DNA of 64,000 nt from Aquisalimonas lutea (GTDB taxonomy: Bacteria > Pseudomonadota > Gammaproteobacteria > Nitrococcales > Aquisalimonadaceae): contig NZ_JAUFPK010000004.1 in assembly GCF_030409225.1 (NCBI RefSeq), forward strand, positions 325,792 through 389,791. The letters run 5' to 3'. Positions 21,144 through 29,862 of the stretch are shown here, piece after piece. The position numbers were made by a program, and so were the translations under genes. How positions within the stretch are numbered: the stretch's first letter is position 1; the number at the start of each line of letters is the position of its first letter. Below the pieces are notes generated by a model. It was not told the DNA's origin. It ran no database searches and worked only from the letters and a program-made list of their open reading frames with translations.

Positions 21144-22430
21144 GTGAAAAGCATGCTCGATGTCCGGTATCTGACGCGCGTCCCGGTGGCGATGCTGCGT
21201 CACGATCTCTATGTTGCCGAGGCCGATCGGCCGTGGGATGAAATCCCCGTCATGTTCCAGGGGTTCCTGATCCGCACGGACGAGGAGCTGCAGGTCCTGC
21301 GGGCGTACTGCAGCTTCGTGTACGTGGAAGAAGCACGCTCGCGGGACGGGGTGTTTGCGACGCTGCAGCAGGACCTGCGCGCCGACGGCGCGGGTGACAA
21401 CCAGTCCCCGGGGCAGCAGGACATCGCGGCGGCCATCGGCCGCCAGCGGCACCCGGACAAGAACCGCCTGCGCGAGCGGCTCGCCTCGGCAGCCGACAGC
21501 CGTACCGCGGCCGGGGCCTTCCTGAGCAGCGCGTGGGACGACGCGCGTCTCGGGCGCACCGTGAACTCCCGCCAGGCCCGCGCCGTGGTCGAGGACCTGG
21601 TGTCCCAGGTCTCCGGCAATACCAGCGCCTCGCTGTGGCTGACCAATCTGGCCAGGAAGGACGACTACTCCACGGCGCATTCCATCAACGTCTGCGTCCT
21701 CGCGCTCGCCTTCGGCATGGAGCAGGGCCTGCGCGGCCGGCGCCTCGAGAATCTCGGCCTGGGGGCGCTGCTGCACGATATCGGCAAGGTGGATCAGCCC
21801 GGCGAGCGGCTCACCCGGACGGGGTCTCTCAACCGGGCGGAGTGGCAGGCCATGCAGCGCCACCCCGACGACGGCGCCGAGAAGGTCGCCGCCACGGGCA
21901 ACATCCCGGGCGAAGTCCTGGATATCATCCGGATGCACCACGAGCGCATCGATGGCACGGGCTATCCGCGGGGCCTGCGGGGCGGGGAGATCCCCGAGAC
22001 CGTCCGCCTCGTCGGCCTGGTCAACCGCTACGACTCCCTCACCAGCGACCGGCCGTATCGCCAGGGGCGTCCCGCGGACGACGTGCTGCAGGACCTCTAC
22101 AACGACAGCGCAGCCACTTACGGCGCGGAGCTGGTCCAGGCCTTCATCCACTGTATCGGCATCTTTCCCATCGGCAGCCTGGTGGAGCTCGACAACGGAG
22201 CCCTGGGCGTCGTCGTGGGCAGCAGCCCGGAAAACCGCCTGAAACCGACGGTGCTGCTGGTGCGCACGCCCGACGGCGACTACTACCAGAAGCGCCTGCT
22301 GGTGAACCTGGCGGCGGATCCCGAGCCCACGGGCCCGAGCAGCCAGCACATCAGGCGTGTCGTGAATCCGGCCCGCTATGACATCGACGTGGCCGGGATC
22401 GTGGCCTTCGAGTTCGGCGTGGATTTCTGA
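21144..22430 (+). CDS. HD-GYP cyclic di-GMP phosphodiesterase with DUF3391 domain
   Basis: A 428-residue cytosolic protein that probably hydrolyses cyclic di-GMP. An N-terminal DUF3391-like region (about 1-70) is followed by a linker and an HD-GYP domain (about 150-330). The metal-binding HD pair is 211-212 (LLHDIGKVD), and HHERIDGTGYP (265-275) carries the GYP signature intact, so the enzyme should be active. There is no receiver or membrane segment. With pilZ nearby, it may influence surface attachment, which is inference. Confidence 0.94.
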   Translation: MKSMLDVRYLTRVPVAMLRHDLYVAEADRPWDEIPVMFQGFLIRTDEELQVLRAYCSFVYVEEARSRDGVFATLQQDLRADGAGDNQSPGQQDIAAAIGRQRHPDKNRLRERLASAADSRTAAGAFLSSAWDDARLGRTVNSRQARAVVEDLVSQVSGNTSASLWLTNLARKDDYSTAHSINVCVLALAFGMEQGLRGRRLENLGLGALLHDIGKVDQPGERLTRTGSLNRAEWQAMQRHPDDGAEKVAATGNIPGEVLDIIRMHHERIDGTGYPRGLRGGEIPETVRLVGLVNRYDSLTSDRPYRQGRPADDVLQDLYNDSAATYGAELVQAFIHCIGIFPIGSLVELDNGALGVVVGSSPENRLKPTVLLVRTPDGDYYQKRLLVNLAADPEPTGPSSQHIRRVVNPARYDIDVAGIVAFEFGVDF

Positions 22431-22452
22431 CGCCCCGGGCATGCCGGCGTGC

Positions 22453-23262
22453 TCACGCCGCGGCCTCGGCGTACTCGAAGGCGCCGTAGCCCACCACGCG
22501 CTCGGGCGGGGCGCCCGCATCGGCGGAGTTGGCGAGCTGCAGGGTACGGATCCGGCCGCCGTGCCGGCCGGCATGCCAGAGCAGTCCCGCGATCGGCAGG
22601 AAGCCGCAGGCGTTCTCCGGGCCCAGCTCCTCCCCCTTCAGCGCCTCGATGATGGCGACCGTGCGGGCGTCCAGGGCCCGCGCCTCGGTGTCCGGGTGAA
22701 AGTGGGACAGGTCGGAGCTGACCGCCACGGCCGTCTCCGCGCCGCCCCACAGGGCTGCCAGGGTCCGGCCGACCTCTTCGGCCGTGGCGCTGCCCACCAC
22801 CAGCGGCACGATGGCGACATCGCCCAGAACGCGTTGGATGAACGGGAGCTGCGTCTCCAGGCTGTGCTCGTCGCGGTGGGCCGCGTCGTCGGTGATCACG
22901 CCGGGCTGCGCGAGGGCCGTCTCCAGCCCGTCGCGGTCTACCGGCACGTCGCCCAGAGGGGTTGCGAACGCGGTGGCACCGGGCGCGGCGACCCCGCGCA
23001 CCGGATGGAAATGCGACGGGCCGATCACCACGACCCGCGCGATCCGGCCGGCGGCGGGCTCGAGGCGGCGATACGCGGCGGCAGCCACCGGCCCCGAGAA
23101 CATGAACCCGGCATGCGGTGCGATGACGGCCTTCGGCACCGGCGGCGATCCGGGCTCGGCGCTCGCCAGGAGATCATCGACCTCCCGGCGCAGGGCGCGC
23201 GGGTCCGCGGCATAGAAGCGGCCGGCGACGGCGGGTCGGCGAACGGCGGTTTCGCTGGCCAT
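22453..23262 (-). CDS. amrB: AmmeMemoRadiSam system protein B (Memo-like)
   Basis: A 269-residue Memo-family protein. It has the VAGRFYAADP opening, the histidines in APHAGFMFSG and GPSHFHPV, DEHSLETQLPF, and SSDLSHFHPD. These histidines form the dioxygenase-like metal site. Memo proteins occur with a radical-SAM enzyme in a conserved set whose function is unsettled. Here the partner radical-SAM gene is divergent, only 124 bp away. Confidence 0.93.
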   Translation of the reverse strand: MASETAVRRPAVAGRFYAADPRALRREVDDLLASAEPGSPPVPKAVIAPHAGFMFSGPVAAAAYRRLEPAAGRIARVVVIGPSHFHPVRGVAAPGATAFATPLGDVPVDRDGLETALAQPGVITDDAAHRDEHSLETQLPFIQRVLGDVAIVPLVVGSATAEEVGRTLAALWGGAETAVAVSSDLSHFHPDTEARALDARTVAIIEALKGEELGPENACGFLPIAGLLWHAGRHGGRIRTLQLANSADAGAPPERVVGYGAFEYAEAAA

Positions 23263-23386
23263 GGCGGCTCCCTCCCGCGACCGATACCTTTTGATAAGCC
23301 CGGAACGCCTTGAAAATGCGGGTGATTACCCCATTCTGTCCAGAAAGGCAGGCAGGATAAAGGTCCTGTCCGGACCCGGAGCGAAC

Positions 23387-24478
23387 GTGACCCACGAGCG
23401 GCTGAACGGTGTCGCGACCCGCTACTGGCACCGGCTCGACGATGGGCGCATCCAGTGCGACATGTGCCCGCGGTTCTGCCGGCTCCAGGAAGGGCAGCGC
23501 GGCCTGTGCTTCGTGCGCGGCCGTCAGGACGACCGGATCGTCCTGACCACGTACGGCCGATCGTCCGGATTCTGCGTCGATCCCATCGAGAAGAAGCCGC
23601 TCAATCACTTCCGGCCCGGCTCGTCGGTCCTGTCACTGGGCACGGCGGGCTGCAACCTGGCCTGCAAGTTCTGCCAGAACTGGGATATCTCGAAGTCCCG
23701 GCAAATGGACACCCTGGCCGATCGCGCCGAGCCCGAGGCGGTGGCTGACGCCGCGCAGCGCCTGGGTGCCGAGAGCGTGGCGTTCACGTACAACGATCCG
23801 GTCATCTTCCACGAGTACGCCATCGACATCGCCGATGCCTGCCGGGAGCGCGGCATCCACGCGGTGGCCGTGTCCGCGGGCTACGTCACGCCCGAGCCGC
23901 GGGCCGAGTTCTACCGGCGGATGGACGCGGCCAACATCGACCTCAAGGCCTTCACCGAGCGCTTCTACCGCAAACTCACCGGATCGTCCCTGGGCCCGGT
24001 GCTCGATACCATCCGCTACCTGCGCTTCGAGACCGACGTCTGGTTCGAGCTGACCACGCTGCTGATCCCGGGCGAGAACGACAGCGACGAGGAGATCACC
24101 CGGCTGGCGGCCTGGGTGCGCGACGAGATCGGCGTGGACGTGCCGCTGCACTTCACGGCGTTCCATCCCGATTTCAAGATGCAGGACTACCCGCACACCC
24201 CGCCGGCCACGCTCGGCCGTGCACGGCACATCGCGCTGGAGCAGGGCATCCGCTACGCCTACACGGGCAACACGTTCGACAAGCAAGGGCAGAGCACGTA
24301 CTGCCATCACTGCGGCGGGCGGCTGATCGGCCGTGACTGGTACCAGCTCTCCGACTGGTACCTCGACCCCGGAGGCTATTGCCGGAACTGCGGTACCCGC
24401 TGCGCCGGGGTCTTCGCCGAGCGGCCGAGCGCCGCCTGGGGGCGACGGCGGATGCCCGTGTGGCTGAGCCCGCGCTGA
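23387..24478 (+). CDS. amrS: AmmeMemoRadiSam system radical SAM enzyme
   Basis: A radical SAM enzyme of 363 residues. The cluster motif is CNLACKFC (Cys89, 93, 96). Upstream are four more cysteines (24, 27, 31, 41) that may bind a second metal centre, and the C terminus ends in a zinc-ribbon-like segment (CHHCGG and CRNCGTRC). The set matches the AmmeMemoRadiSam family. GTG 23387 is chosen, with GGAG close upstream; the more distant ATG at 23261 would overlap the amrB start and add a non-conserved leader. The AMMECR1-domain third member is not next to it. Confidence 0.9.
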   Translation: MTHERLNGVATRYWHRLDDGRIQCDMCPRFCRLQEGQRGLCFVRGRQDDRIVLTTYGRSSGFCVDPIEKKPLNHFRPGSSVLSLGTAGCNLACKFCQNWDISKSRQMDTLADRAEPEAVADAAQRLGAESVAFTYNDPVIFHEYAIDIADACRERGIHAVAVSAGYVTPEPRAEFYRRMDAANIDLKAFTERFYRKLTGSSLGPVLDTIRYLRFETDVWFELTTLLIPGENDSDEEITRLAAWVRDEIGVDVPLHFTAFHPDFKMQDYPHTPPATLGRARHIALEQGIRYAYTGNTFDKQGQSTYCHHCGGRLIGRDWYQLSDWYLDPGGYCRNCGTRCAGVFAERPSAAWGRRRMPVWLSPR

Positions 24479-24507
24479 GGCGCCGTGCATACTCCCCACC
24501 AGGCTCA

Positions 24508-24969
24508 TCAGGCCTCACCACCGGGGGAACCAGGCGGGTAGCTCACCGGCGGCCCGGGGCGCGAGACGATGTAGATCGCGGCCCCGATCAGCAGCGACGC
24601 CACCAGGAGGGCAAGCGGTGCGCCCGGCCGTGCCGCCACCACGAACAGCGCGAAGCCGCACGCCATACCCGAGCACGCGAGCATCTTGGCCCGGCGCGGG
24701 ATCGCGCCGTACGCACGCCAGGCCTTCACGAGCGGGCCGATCCGGGGTTGTGCGAGAATCCACGCCTCCAGCCGTGGCGACGATCGCCCGAAGCAGTGTG
24801 CCGCGATAATCATGAAGATCGTCGTGGGCATGAGCGGCAGGAACGCGCCGATGAGGCCGAGGACCACCATGACGCACCCGGTCACGACGCAGACCAGCCT
24901 CGCGGGCGCCCGTGCGAGGGGGCCGATGCCCGGGAGCGTCCTGGATCGGAAGAGGGACCGTGGCATCAC
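24508..24969 (-). CDS. YbaN family inner-membrane protein (DUF454)
   Basis: A 153-residue membrane protein. It has the family's GxIGxFLPLMPTTIFMIIAAHCFGRSSPR core (described here in pieces: GLIGAFLPLMPTT then HCFGRSSPRL) and two hydrophobic hairpins, roughly at 26-58 and 98-133. DUF454 proteins are small inner-membrane proteins of unknown activity that are often found beside heme or iron uptake genes, as here. It is divergent from the ECF sigma gene of the heme locus. ATG 24966 is one codon after the first ATG. Confidence 0.88.
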   Translation of the reverse strand: MMPRSLFRSRTLPGIGPLARAPARLVCVVTGCVMVVLGLIGAFLPLMPTTIFMIIAAHCFGRSSPRLEAWILAQPRIGPLVKAWRAYGAIPRRAKMLACSGMACGFALFVVAARPGAPLALLVASLLIGAAIYIVSRPGPPVSYPPGSPGGEA

Positions 24970-25142
24970 CGCCGGATGATCTCGCTGCTCGTGAATGACC
25001 GCTGTCGCGGGAATCGTGCGATGCTTCCCTGCCTATAAACGGGCACATCCCGGTTGTACCTCAGCGCGGGGTAGGGCCGCGTCGTCCCCGGCGGCGCCCG
25101 GCACCGCGCCCCGGGGCAGCCGTTGCAGGCCGCCGGGCTGAT

Positions 25143-25171
25143 TTGCGAATACGACGCATTCCCATTATTCT
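25143..25171 (+). promoter_or_regulatory. Promoter of the hasI-like sigma gene
   Basis: -35 TTGCGA (25143-25148), 17-bp spacer, -10 TATTCT (25166-25171), four of six matches in each box with ideal spacing. A start near 25178 would rule out the far upstream TTG at 25123 as translation start. The DNA around it is A+T-rich compared with its flanks. Confidence 0.5.
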
Positions 25172-25206
25172 TTCTGCCGTCATCGGATAACCGGCTGCGA
25201 AACGCT

Positions 25207-25707
25207 TTGGAGGATGCGCGAGAGACCTTGACGCGGCTGTTCGAGAACGAGCGCCGGAGCTTGATCAGCCGCGTTCGCCGCATCGTCAGTAATGACGCCG
25301 TTGCGGAGGAACTGGTCCAGGAAAGCTTCCTCCGGCTGCTCGATCGGCCGTTCATGGAGCATTCTGCAGCGCTTCTGCACCGTACGGCGCGGAACCTGGC
25401 GTTGGACTATCTGCGCTCGAAGAAGGTGCGGGACCGGCGTCCACAGGGGCTGCGCGAGATGGACGAGGGGATTCTGCCGCCCACGGATCACGTGGTGGAA
25501 ATGGCCGACGAGTGGCAACAGCTGATCGAGGTCCTGGAGCAACTGCCCGAGCGCACCCGGCAGATCTTTCTTCTCAACCGCGTCGACGGCGAGACCTATG
25601 CGGCGATCGCCGGCATGCTCGGCATCTCGACCAGCGCCGTGGAAAAGCACATGATGCGCGCCATGAAGGCCTGCCGGGACTGGCAGCGCGGGCGAGGCAC
25701 GGACTGA
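25207..25707 (+). CDS. ECF sigma factor, FecI/HasI type
   Basis: An extracytoplasmic-function sigma factor of about 166 residues. Region 2 (FENERRSLISRVRRIV, AEELVQESFLRLL, LDYLRSKKVRDRR) and region 4 (LPERTRQIFLLNRVDGETYAAIAGMLGISTSAVEKHM) are clear and FecI-like. Followed by a FecR-type anti-sigma factor and a receptor with a signalling domain, it is the counterpart of HasI, which switches on the heme-uptake genes when heme-loaded hemophore binds HasR. The start is uncertain: TTG 25207, TTG 25228 and TTG 25123 are in frame; the last would lie upstream of the predicted transcript. Confidence 0.9.
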   Translation: MEDARETLTRLFENERRSLISRVRRIVSNDAVAEELVQESFLRLLDRPFMEHSAALLHRTARNLALDYLRSKKVRDRRPQGLREMDEGILPPTDHVVEMADEWQQLIEVLEQLPERTRQIFLLNRVDGETYAAIAGMLGISTSAVEKHMMRAMKACRDWQRGRGTD

Positions 25708-25789
25708 GGTCGCAGCGACCATGAGACGTTATCTTGTTGTAGGTTCACGTTCCCCGTCGCAGCGGCGATAAGGCAGGTAGACCGGTTTG

Positions 25790-26773
25790 GTGTTATCGGC
25801 GAACGAGGTGTCGACGACAGAGCAGATCGACGACGAGGCGATCGCCTGGTATCTGCGCCTCAAGGATCCGAGCGCCACAGCGGAGGACCGCGAGCGCTTC
25901 GAGCGGTGGCTGGCGCAGGACAGCCGCCACGCGGAGGCGTACGAGCAGGCGCAGGCGCTTTGGCAGCGCGTGGACGGCCCCGCACGCCATCTGGCGGCGG
26001 TCGCCGATTACCGGCCCCGCAGCCCGTCCGTACGCGGCCGTGCCGGGTGGCAGCCCTGGCTCGCGGCCGCCGCCTGCCTGTTGATCCTCGTCGTCGTCGG
26101 CCTTCTGTGGCGGGATCCCGGCCTGTTCGATCGTGCAACCGCGGACGTCGCAACCGCACCGGGCGTCTCCCACAGGGCCACGTTGGCCGACGGTACGCAG
26201 CTGCACCTCGACTACGACAGCGCCGTCGACGTCGACCTCGCCGGTGACACGCGCCGCGTCACGCTCCGCCGGGGCCGGATATGGCTGGATGTCGCCGCCG
26301 GTGGTCGACCCTTCGTCGTTGTCGGCGGCGGCGCGCGCGTGCGCGTGACCGGCACGCGGTTCGGCATCGCTCGCGGGCCCGGCGCCGTCGAAGTAACGGT
26401 GGAGGAGGGCCGGGTCGAGGTCGGCGGCGAGCCCGCCAACGACGACAGCTCGGTGCGCGTGCTTCGGCGGGGCGAGCAGATAGCCGTCACCCACGGGCAT
26501 CCCGGCGAGGTCCACGCCGTGGATGCGCACGTCGAGCTCGCCTGGGCACGGGGATTGGTCCTGCTCGATCGTGCCCGCTTTGCCGAGATCGCCGCCCAAC
26601 TGGAGCGCGCCTTGCCGGGCCGCCTGCTCTACGATGCCGGGGCCTTCGAGGGAGTGAGGCTTTCCGGCAGCTTCCCCGCCGATCGCCCGCAGGCGCTGCT
26701 CGACGCCCTTCGCCGGGCCCATGGCATCCGCAGCGAGCACATCCCCGGCGTTGGCGTCTGGCTGCGCCGCTGA
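25790..26773 (+). CDS. FecR/HasS-type anti-sigma factor
   Basis: An inner-membrane sigma regulator of about 327 residues. The N terminus carries the DUF4880 motif (AIAWYLRLKDP, FERWLAQDSRHAEAYEQ), followed by one transmembrane helix (WLAAAACLLILVVVGLLW, near residue 88-105), a periplasmic FecR domain, and a C-terminal STN-like segment that would contact the receptor's signalling domain. It should hold the sigma factor inactive until the outer-membrane receptor signals. TTG 25787, GTG 25790 and GTG 25808 are possible starts. Confidence 0.9.
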   Translation: MLSANEVSTTEQIDDEAIAWYLRLKDPSATAEDRERFERWLAQDSRHAEAYEQAQALWQRVDGPARHLAAVADYRPRSPSVRGRAGWQPWLAAAACLLILVVVGLLWRDPGLFDRATADVATAPGVSHRATLADGTQLHLDYDSAVDVDLAGDTRRVTLRRGRIWLDVAAGGRPFVVVGGGARVRVTGTRFGIARGPGAVEVTVEEGRVEVGGEPANDDSSVRVLRRGEQIAVTHGHPGEVHAVDAHVELAWARGLVLLDRARFAEIAAQLERALPGRLLYDAGAFEGVRLSGSFPADRPQALLDALRRAHGIRSEHIPGVGVWLRR

Positions 26774-26924
26774 GGCCCGGCCCCGGACATCGATCCGCGG
26801 CCGCACGGCACGGCGGCGCTCCCGCCCATCCCCTGAACGCGTACGCGGCATCCACCTTGACGAGGGCGACACCCCGCGCGCTGGATACCGCTCGTCTGGC
26901 CGGTGAGACATCGTTGCCTTTGAA

Positions 26925-26939
26925 CAAAGGGCCCCTTTG
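26925..26939. repeat. CAAAGGG-C-CCCTTTG palindrome
   Basis: A perfect 7-bp inverted repeat with one central base. It is preceded by GCCTTTG at 26916-26922, so the motif CCTTTG/CAAAGG occurs three times in 25 bp. It lies 71 bp upstream of the hasR Fur box and may be an operator. Confidence 0.4.
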
Positions 26940-27009
26940 CACGCCTCCGCGTTAACCGCGGCTACCTCCGCGGGTGAGGAGGGATGGCATCTCGCTCGTT
27001 ATTGGAAAT

Positions 27010-27028
27010 GAGAACGAGAATCATTCCG
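27010..27028 (+). promoter_or_regulatory. Fur box upstream of hasR
   Basis: GAGAACGAGAATCATTCCG matches 13 of 19 positions of the Fur consensus GATAATGATAATCATTATC, including an intact AATCATT core. It lies 21 bp before the hasR start, so it should repress the heme locus when iron is plentiful. Confidence 0.7.
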
Positions 27029-27048
27029 TAACGAGGGCCCGACAACCC

Positions 27049-29772
27049 ATGCATCATTCATGGCGAGACAACAAGCACATCAGCGAATGCGCGCGAGCGG
27101 CGCGCCTGGTAATCGGCGGGGTCCTGCTGTGCCTGGCGGCGGGGCAGGCACCGGCCCAGACCACGTCTGAAACACCGGATCCGCGGCCGGACGATGCCGA
27201 CAGCGCCCAGGCGCAGCAATACACGTTCGATATCGCCAGCCAGCCGCTGCTGTCCGCCCTGGGCGAGTTCACCGAGGTCACGCGGATCAGCGTGGTGCGC
27301 CCGGACAACCACGCGATCAGCGGCCAGGCGCCCGGTGTGCGCGGCGAGATGAGTGCCGATCGCGCCCTCACGCGGCTGCTATCGGGCACGGAGCTGCGCT
27401 TTGAGTACCGCGATCCGCGCACGGTCGTCCTCACCGCGCCCACGGTCAGTGACGAGGAGGCGGTCGGCCTGCGGGCCATCGACGTCGTCGCGCTGCCGGA
27501 CAACGAGGGGTACGGGCGTGCCCGCTCGGTCAGCACGCTCACCCGCGACGAGATCGACCGGCGCCCGCCGCGCCACGCGGCGCAAATGCTGGAGGAGATC
27601 GCCGGCGCCTACAGCATGTTCAGCGAGCAGGATCCGGCGCTGTCGGTGAACATCCGCGGCATGCAGGACTTCGGCCGGGTCAACATGATGATCGACGGCG
27701 CCCGCCAGAACTTCCAGATCAGCGGCCACCAGCAGCGCAACGGCCAGATGTACATCGACCCGGAGCTGCTCGCCGAGGTGCAGGTGGACAAGGGCCCGAG
27801 CTCCGGGGTTCACGGCGCCGGCGCCATCGCCGGCTCGGCCAATTTCCGCACCATCGGCCCGTACGACGTCATTCTTCCGGGCAACAGCGCCGGGCTGCGC
27901 CTGCGCGGCACCACCGGCCTCGGTGAGTATGCCAACGGCACCGAGTTCATCGGCAGCGCCGCCGCGGCGTACGCGACCGACAGCTTCGACGTGCTGCTCG
28001 CGCGCAGCGGACAGGAGTTCGGCGAGTACGAGCCCGGCGACAACGGTGAACTGGGCACGGATCGGCGGGTCGGCGATTCGGATCGACAAAAACAGACGGC
28101 GGTACGGGAGTCTGGTCGCTCCAGCCGCTCCACCCTCGCCAAGATCGGCGTCATGCCGACGGACTTCCAGCGCTTCGAGCTGAGCTATCTCGACACCGGA
28201 ATGGAGCACAGCTCCAGCCGAGCGACCTTTACGGAATTCAATCAAGGCGGCGATACGCTGTACGAGCGAACCGGCTCGAATGATGTCACTTCTCGGACAT
28301 CCACACTGGGCTACGAGTATGCCCCACCGACGGGGCTGGTCGATCTCAGCGCGCAGCTCTATTACGTCACAACGTACATGGACCAGGAACGCTCTGCCCG
28401 GGGCAGCAGCTACATCCCTCTCAGCGACTGCAAACAGTACTATGACTTGTATGACCCTATTCCCTCTTGGGTCAGTGGTTACTGCACGCCCGCGTACGAA
28501 ACCCGCTACCGTACCAACACCTGGGGGCTTGAGCTCGAGAATACCTCACAGTTCCTCGACAGCGCTCGACACGACTTGAGCGCAAACTACGGCATCGAGG
28601 GCTACACCGACGAGACGGAGTCCGAGGCGGAGGTCACCGATTCCAGCCTCAACTTCGAGGCCAGTCCGATCGGCGGATTGACAACCACCACACCCGAGGG
28701 CGAACGGGATTCGGTGAGCGCCTTCACCGACCTCAGCTACACCTACGCCGACACCATCGAGCTCGGCGCCGGCCTGCGTTACGACTACTACAACCTGCGA
28801 GGTCACACCGGATTCGACGTTCCGGGTCATGCGACCGGCGACGGCTGGCCCAGGGAATATTCGTACGATATTGATCGCACATTCGAGCACACCTCGCCGA
28901 CCCTCTCCGCCGCCGTGCAGGTCACCGACTGGCTCCAGCCCTACGCCCGCTGGGGAGAGTCGTGGCGTATGCCCGCCATTACGGAGACCCTGATCACGGG
29001 CGGCCATGTTGGCGACACGGTGGCATCGACACAGCCGAATCCCTACCTCGATCCGGAGAAGTCCGAGACCTGGGAGGCCGGCGTGAACATCCAGGCCGAC
29101 CGGCTGTTCACGGAGCGCGATGCCTTGCGCCTCAAGGTCAACTACTTCGATACCCGGGTCGACGATTTCATCTACATGTCGTTCTCGAAGCAGGCGCCGC
29201 ACCAGACGATGGCGGGCGATTTTCAGATGGCCTACGACAACTCGGCCAAGGAGGTCCGGTTTCGCGGCACTGAATTCAAGCTCGAGTACGATGCCGGCTT
29301 TTGGTACGCCGGGCTCAACTACACGAACATGATCGGCGATAACAAGGACAACCTTTGTTCGAGTTATTACTACCTCGGCACGGTTTACGACAGGCCCAAT
29401 CCACCAGCCGCCAATTGTGCGGTCTTCGGTTCCGCTGAGTACCCGCCGCCGGACAAGCTCAGCGCCCATACGGGCGTAAGGCTGCTTGACCAGCAAGTGG
29501 ACATCGGCATCAAGGTACGCCACGCCGAAGGCTTCAACGAGAGCCGTGAGGAATCGCTCGCAAGGGGCGAGGAGTACGCCTTTCCTCCGGTCTGGGACGA
29601 CTACACGGTCTGGGACTTCTACTCCAGCTATCAGCCAAACGAGCACATGACGCTGCGCCTGACCGTCGACAACGTGCTCGACCGGGCCTATCTCGCAGGC
29701 TACGGCGACCCGTTGGACGTCACGCTCGGCCGCGGCCGGACCGTGCAGGGGAGCATGGAGCTTCGATTCTAG
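27049..29772 (+). CDS. hasR: TonB-dependent heme/hemophore receptor HasR-like with signalling domain
   Basis: Outer-membrane receptor that takes heme from the hemophore, imports it using TonB energy, and signals to HasS/HasI. The 907-residue precursor has a signal peptide ending near AGQAPAQ, an STN signalling domain (about 45-130; FDIASQPLLSALGEFTEVT), a plug, and a 22-stranded barrel with NPYLDPEKSETWEAG (compare the NPNL box of heme receptors) and a C-terminal aromatic strand ending LRF. ATG 27049 is chosen because the Fur box lies just upstream; the in-frame ATG at 26974 would put the operator inside the gene. HasA follows after 90 bp. I assign HasR from context and domain order; exact heme histidines were not verified. 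Confidence 0.9.
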   Translation: MHHSWRDNKHISECARAARLVIGGVLLCLAAGQAPAQTTSETPDPRPDDADSAQAQQYTFDIASQPLLSALGEFTEVTRISVVRPDNHAISGQAPGVRGEMSADRALTRLLSGTELRFEYRDPRTVVLTAPTVSDEEAVGLRAIDVVALPDNEGYGRARSVSTLTRDEIDRRPPRHAAQMLEEIAGAYSMFSEQDPALSVNIRGMQDFGRVNMMIDGARQNFQISGHQQRNGQMYIDPELLAEVQVDKGPSSGVHGAGAIAGSANFRTIGPYDVILPGNSAGLRLRGTTGLGEYANGTEFIGSAAAAYATDSFDVLLARSGQEFGEYEPGDNGELGTDRRVGDSDRQKQTAVRESGRSSRSTLAKIGVMPTDFQRFELSYLDTGMEHSSSRATFTEFNQGGDTLYERTGSNDVTSRTSTLGYEYAPPTGLVDLSAQLYYVTTYMDQERSARGSSYIPLSDCKQYYDLYDPIPSWVSGYCTPAYETRYRTNTWGLELENTSQFLDSARHDLSANYGIEGYTDETESEAEVTDSSLNFEASPIGGLTTTTPEGERDSVSAFTDLSYTYADTIELGAGLRYDYYNLRGHTGFDVPGHATGDGWPREYSYDIDRTFEHTSPTLSAAVQVTDWLQPYARWGESWRMPAITETLITGGHVGDTVASTQPNPYLDPEKSETWEAGVNIQADRLFTERDALRLKVNYFDTRVDDFIYMSFSKQAPHQTMAGDFQMAYDNSAKEVRFRGTEFKLEYDAGFWYAGLNYTNMIGDNKDNLCSSYYYLGTVYDRPNPPAANCAVFGSAEYPPPDKLSAHTGVRLLDQQVDIGIKVRHAEGFNESREESLARGEEYAFPPVWDDYTVWDFYSSYQPNEHMTLRLTVDNVLDRAYLAGYGDPLDVTLGRGRTVQGSMELRF

Positions 29773-29775
29773 GGT

Positions 29776-29821
29776 TTTCCTGCCGGAAGGCGGGAAAGGC
29801 GGTCCCGGCGCTTTGCCGGGA
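29776..29821 (+). other. Two hairpins in the hasR-hasA spacer
   Basis: Stem 1: TTTCCTGCC (29776-29784) with GGCGGGAAA (29789-29797), one G-U pair, loop GGAA. Stem 2: TCCCGGC (29803-29809) with GCCGGGA (29815-29821), loop GCTTT. Neither has a U-run. They may mark an mRNA processing or stabilising site that lets hasA be made in excess of hasR. Confidence 0.5.
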
Positions 29822-29862
29822 TCTTGGAGAAGCGCGAAAGGTAATGCACCAAGGAGGCTGCA

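Larger units (their letters stand above)
26774..27048 (+). promoter_or_regulatory. Regulatory region upstream of hasR
   Basis: 275 bp without a gene. It holds the CTTTG/CAAAG symmetrical element at 26915-26939 and the Fur box at 27010-27028. A promoter used by the ECF sigma factor is expected here, but its consensus cannot be derived from one sequence. Confidence 0.6.

Noticed and set aside
25150-25170. Fur-box-like sequence at the hasI promoter
   Set aside because: Only about 9 of 19 positions match; not better than chance for a short A+T-rich stretch.
26974-27048. Upstream in-frame start for hasR
   Set aside because: Would place the Fur box inside the coding region and precede the signal peptide by 25 polar residues.
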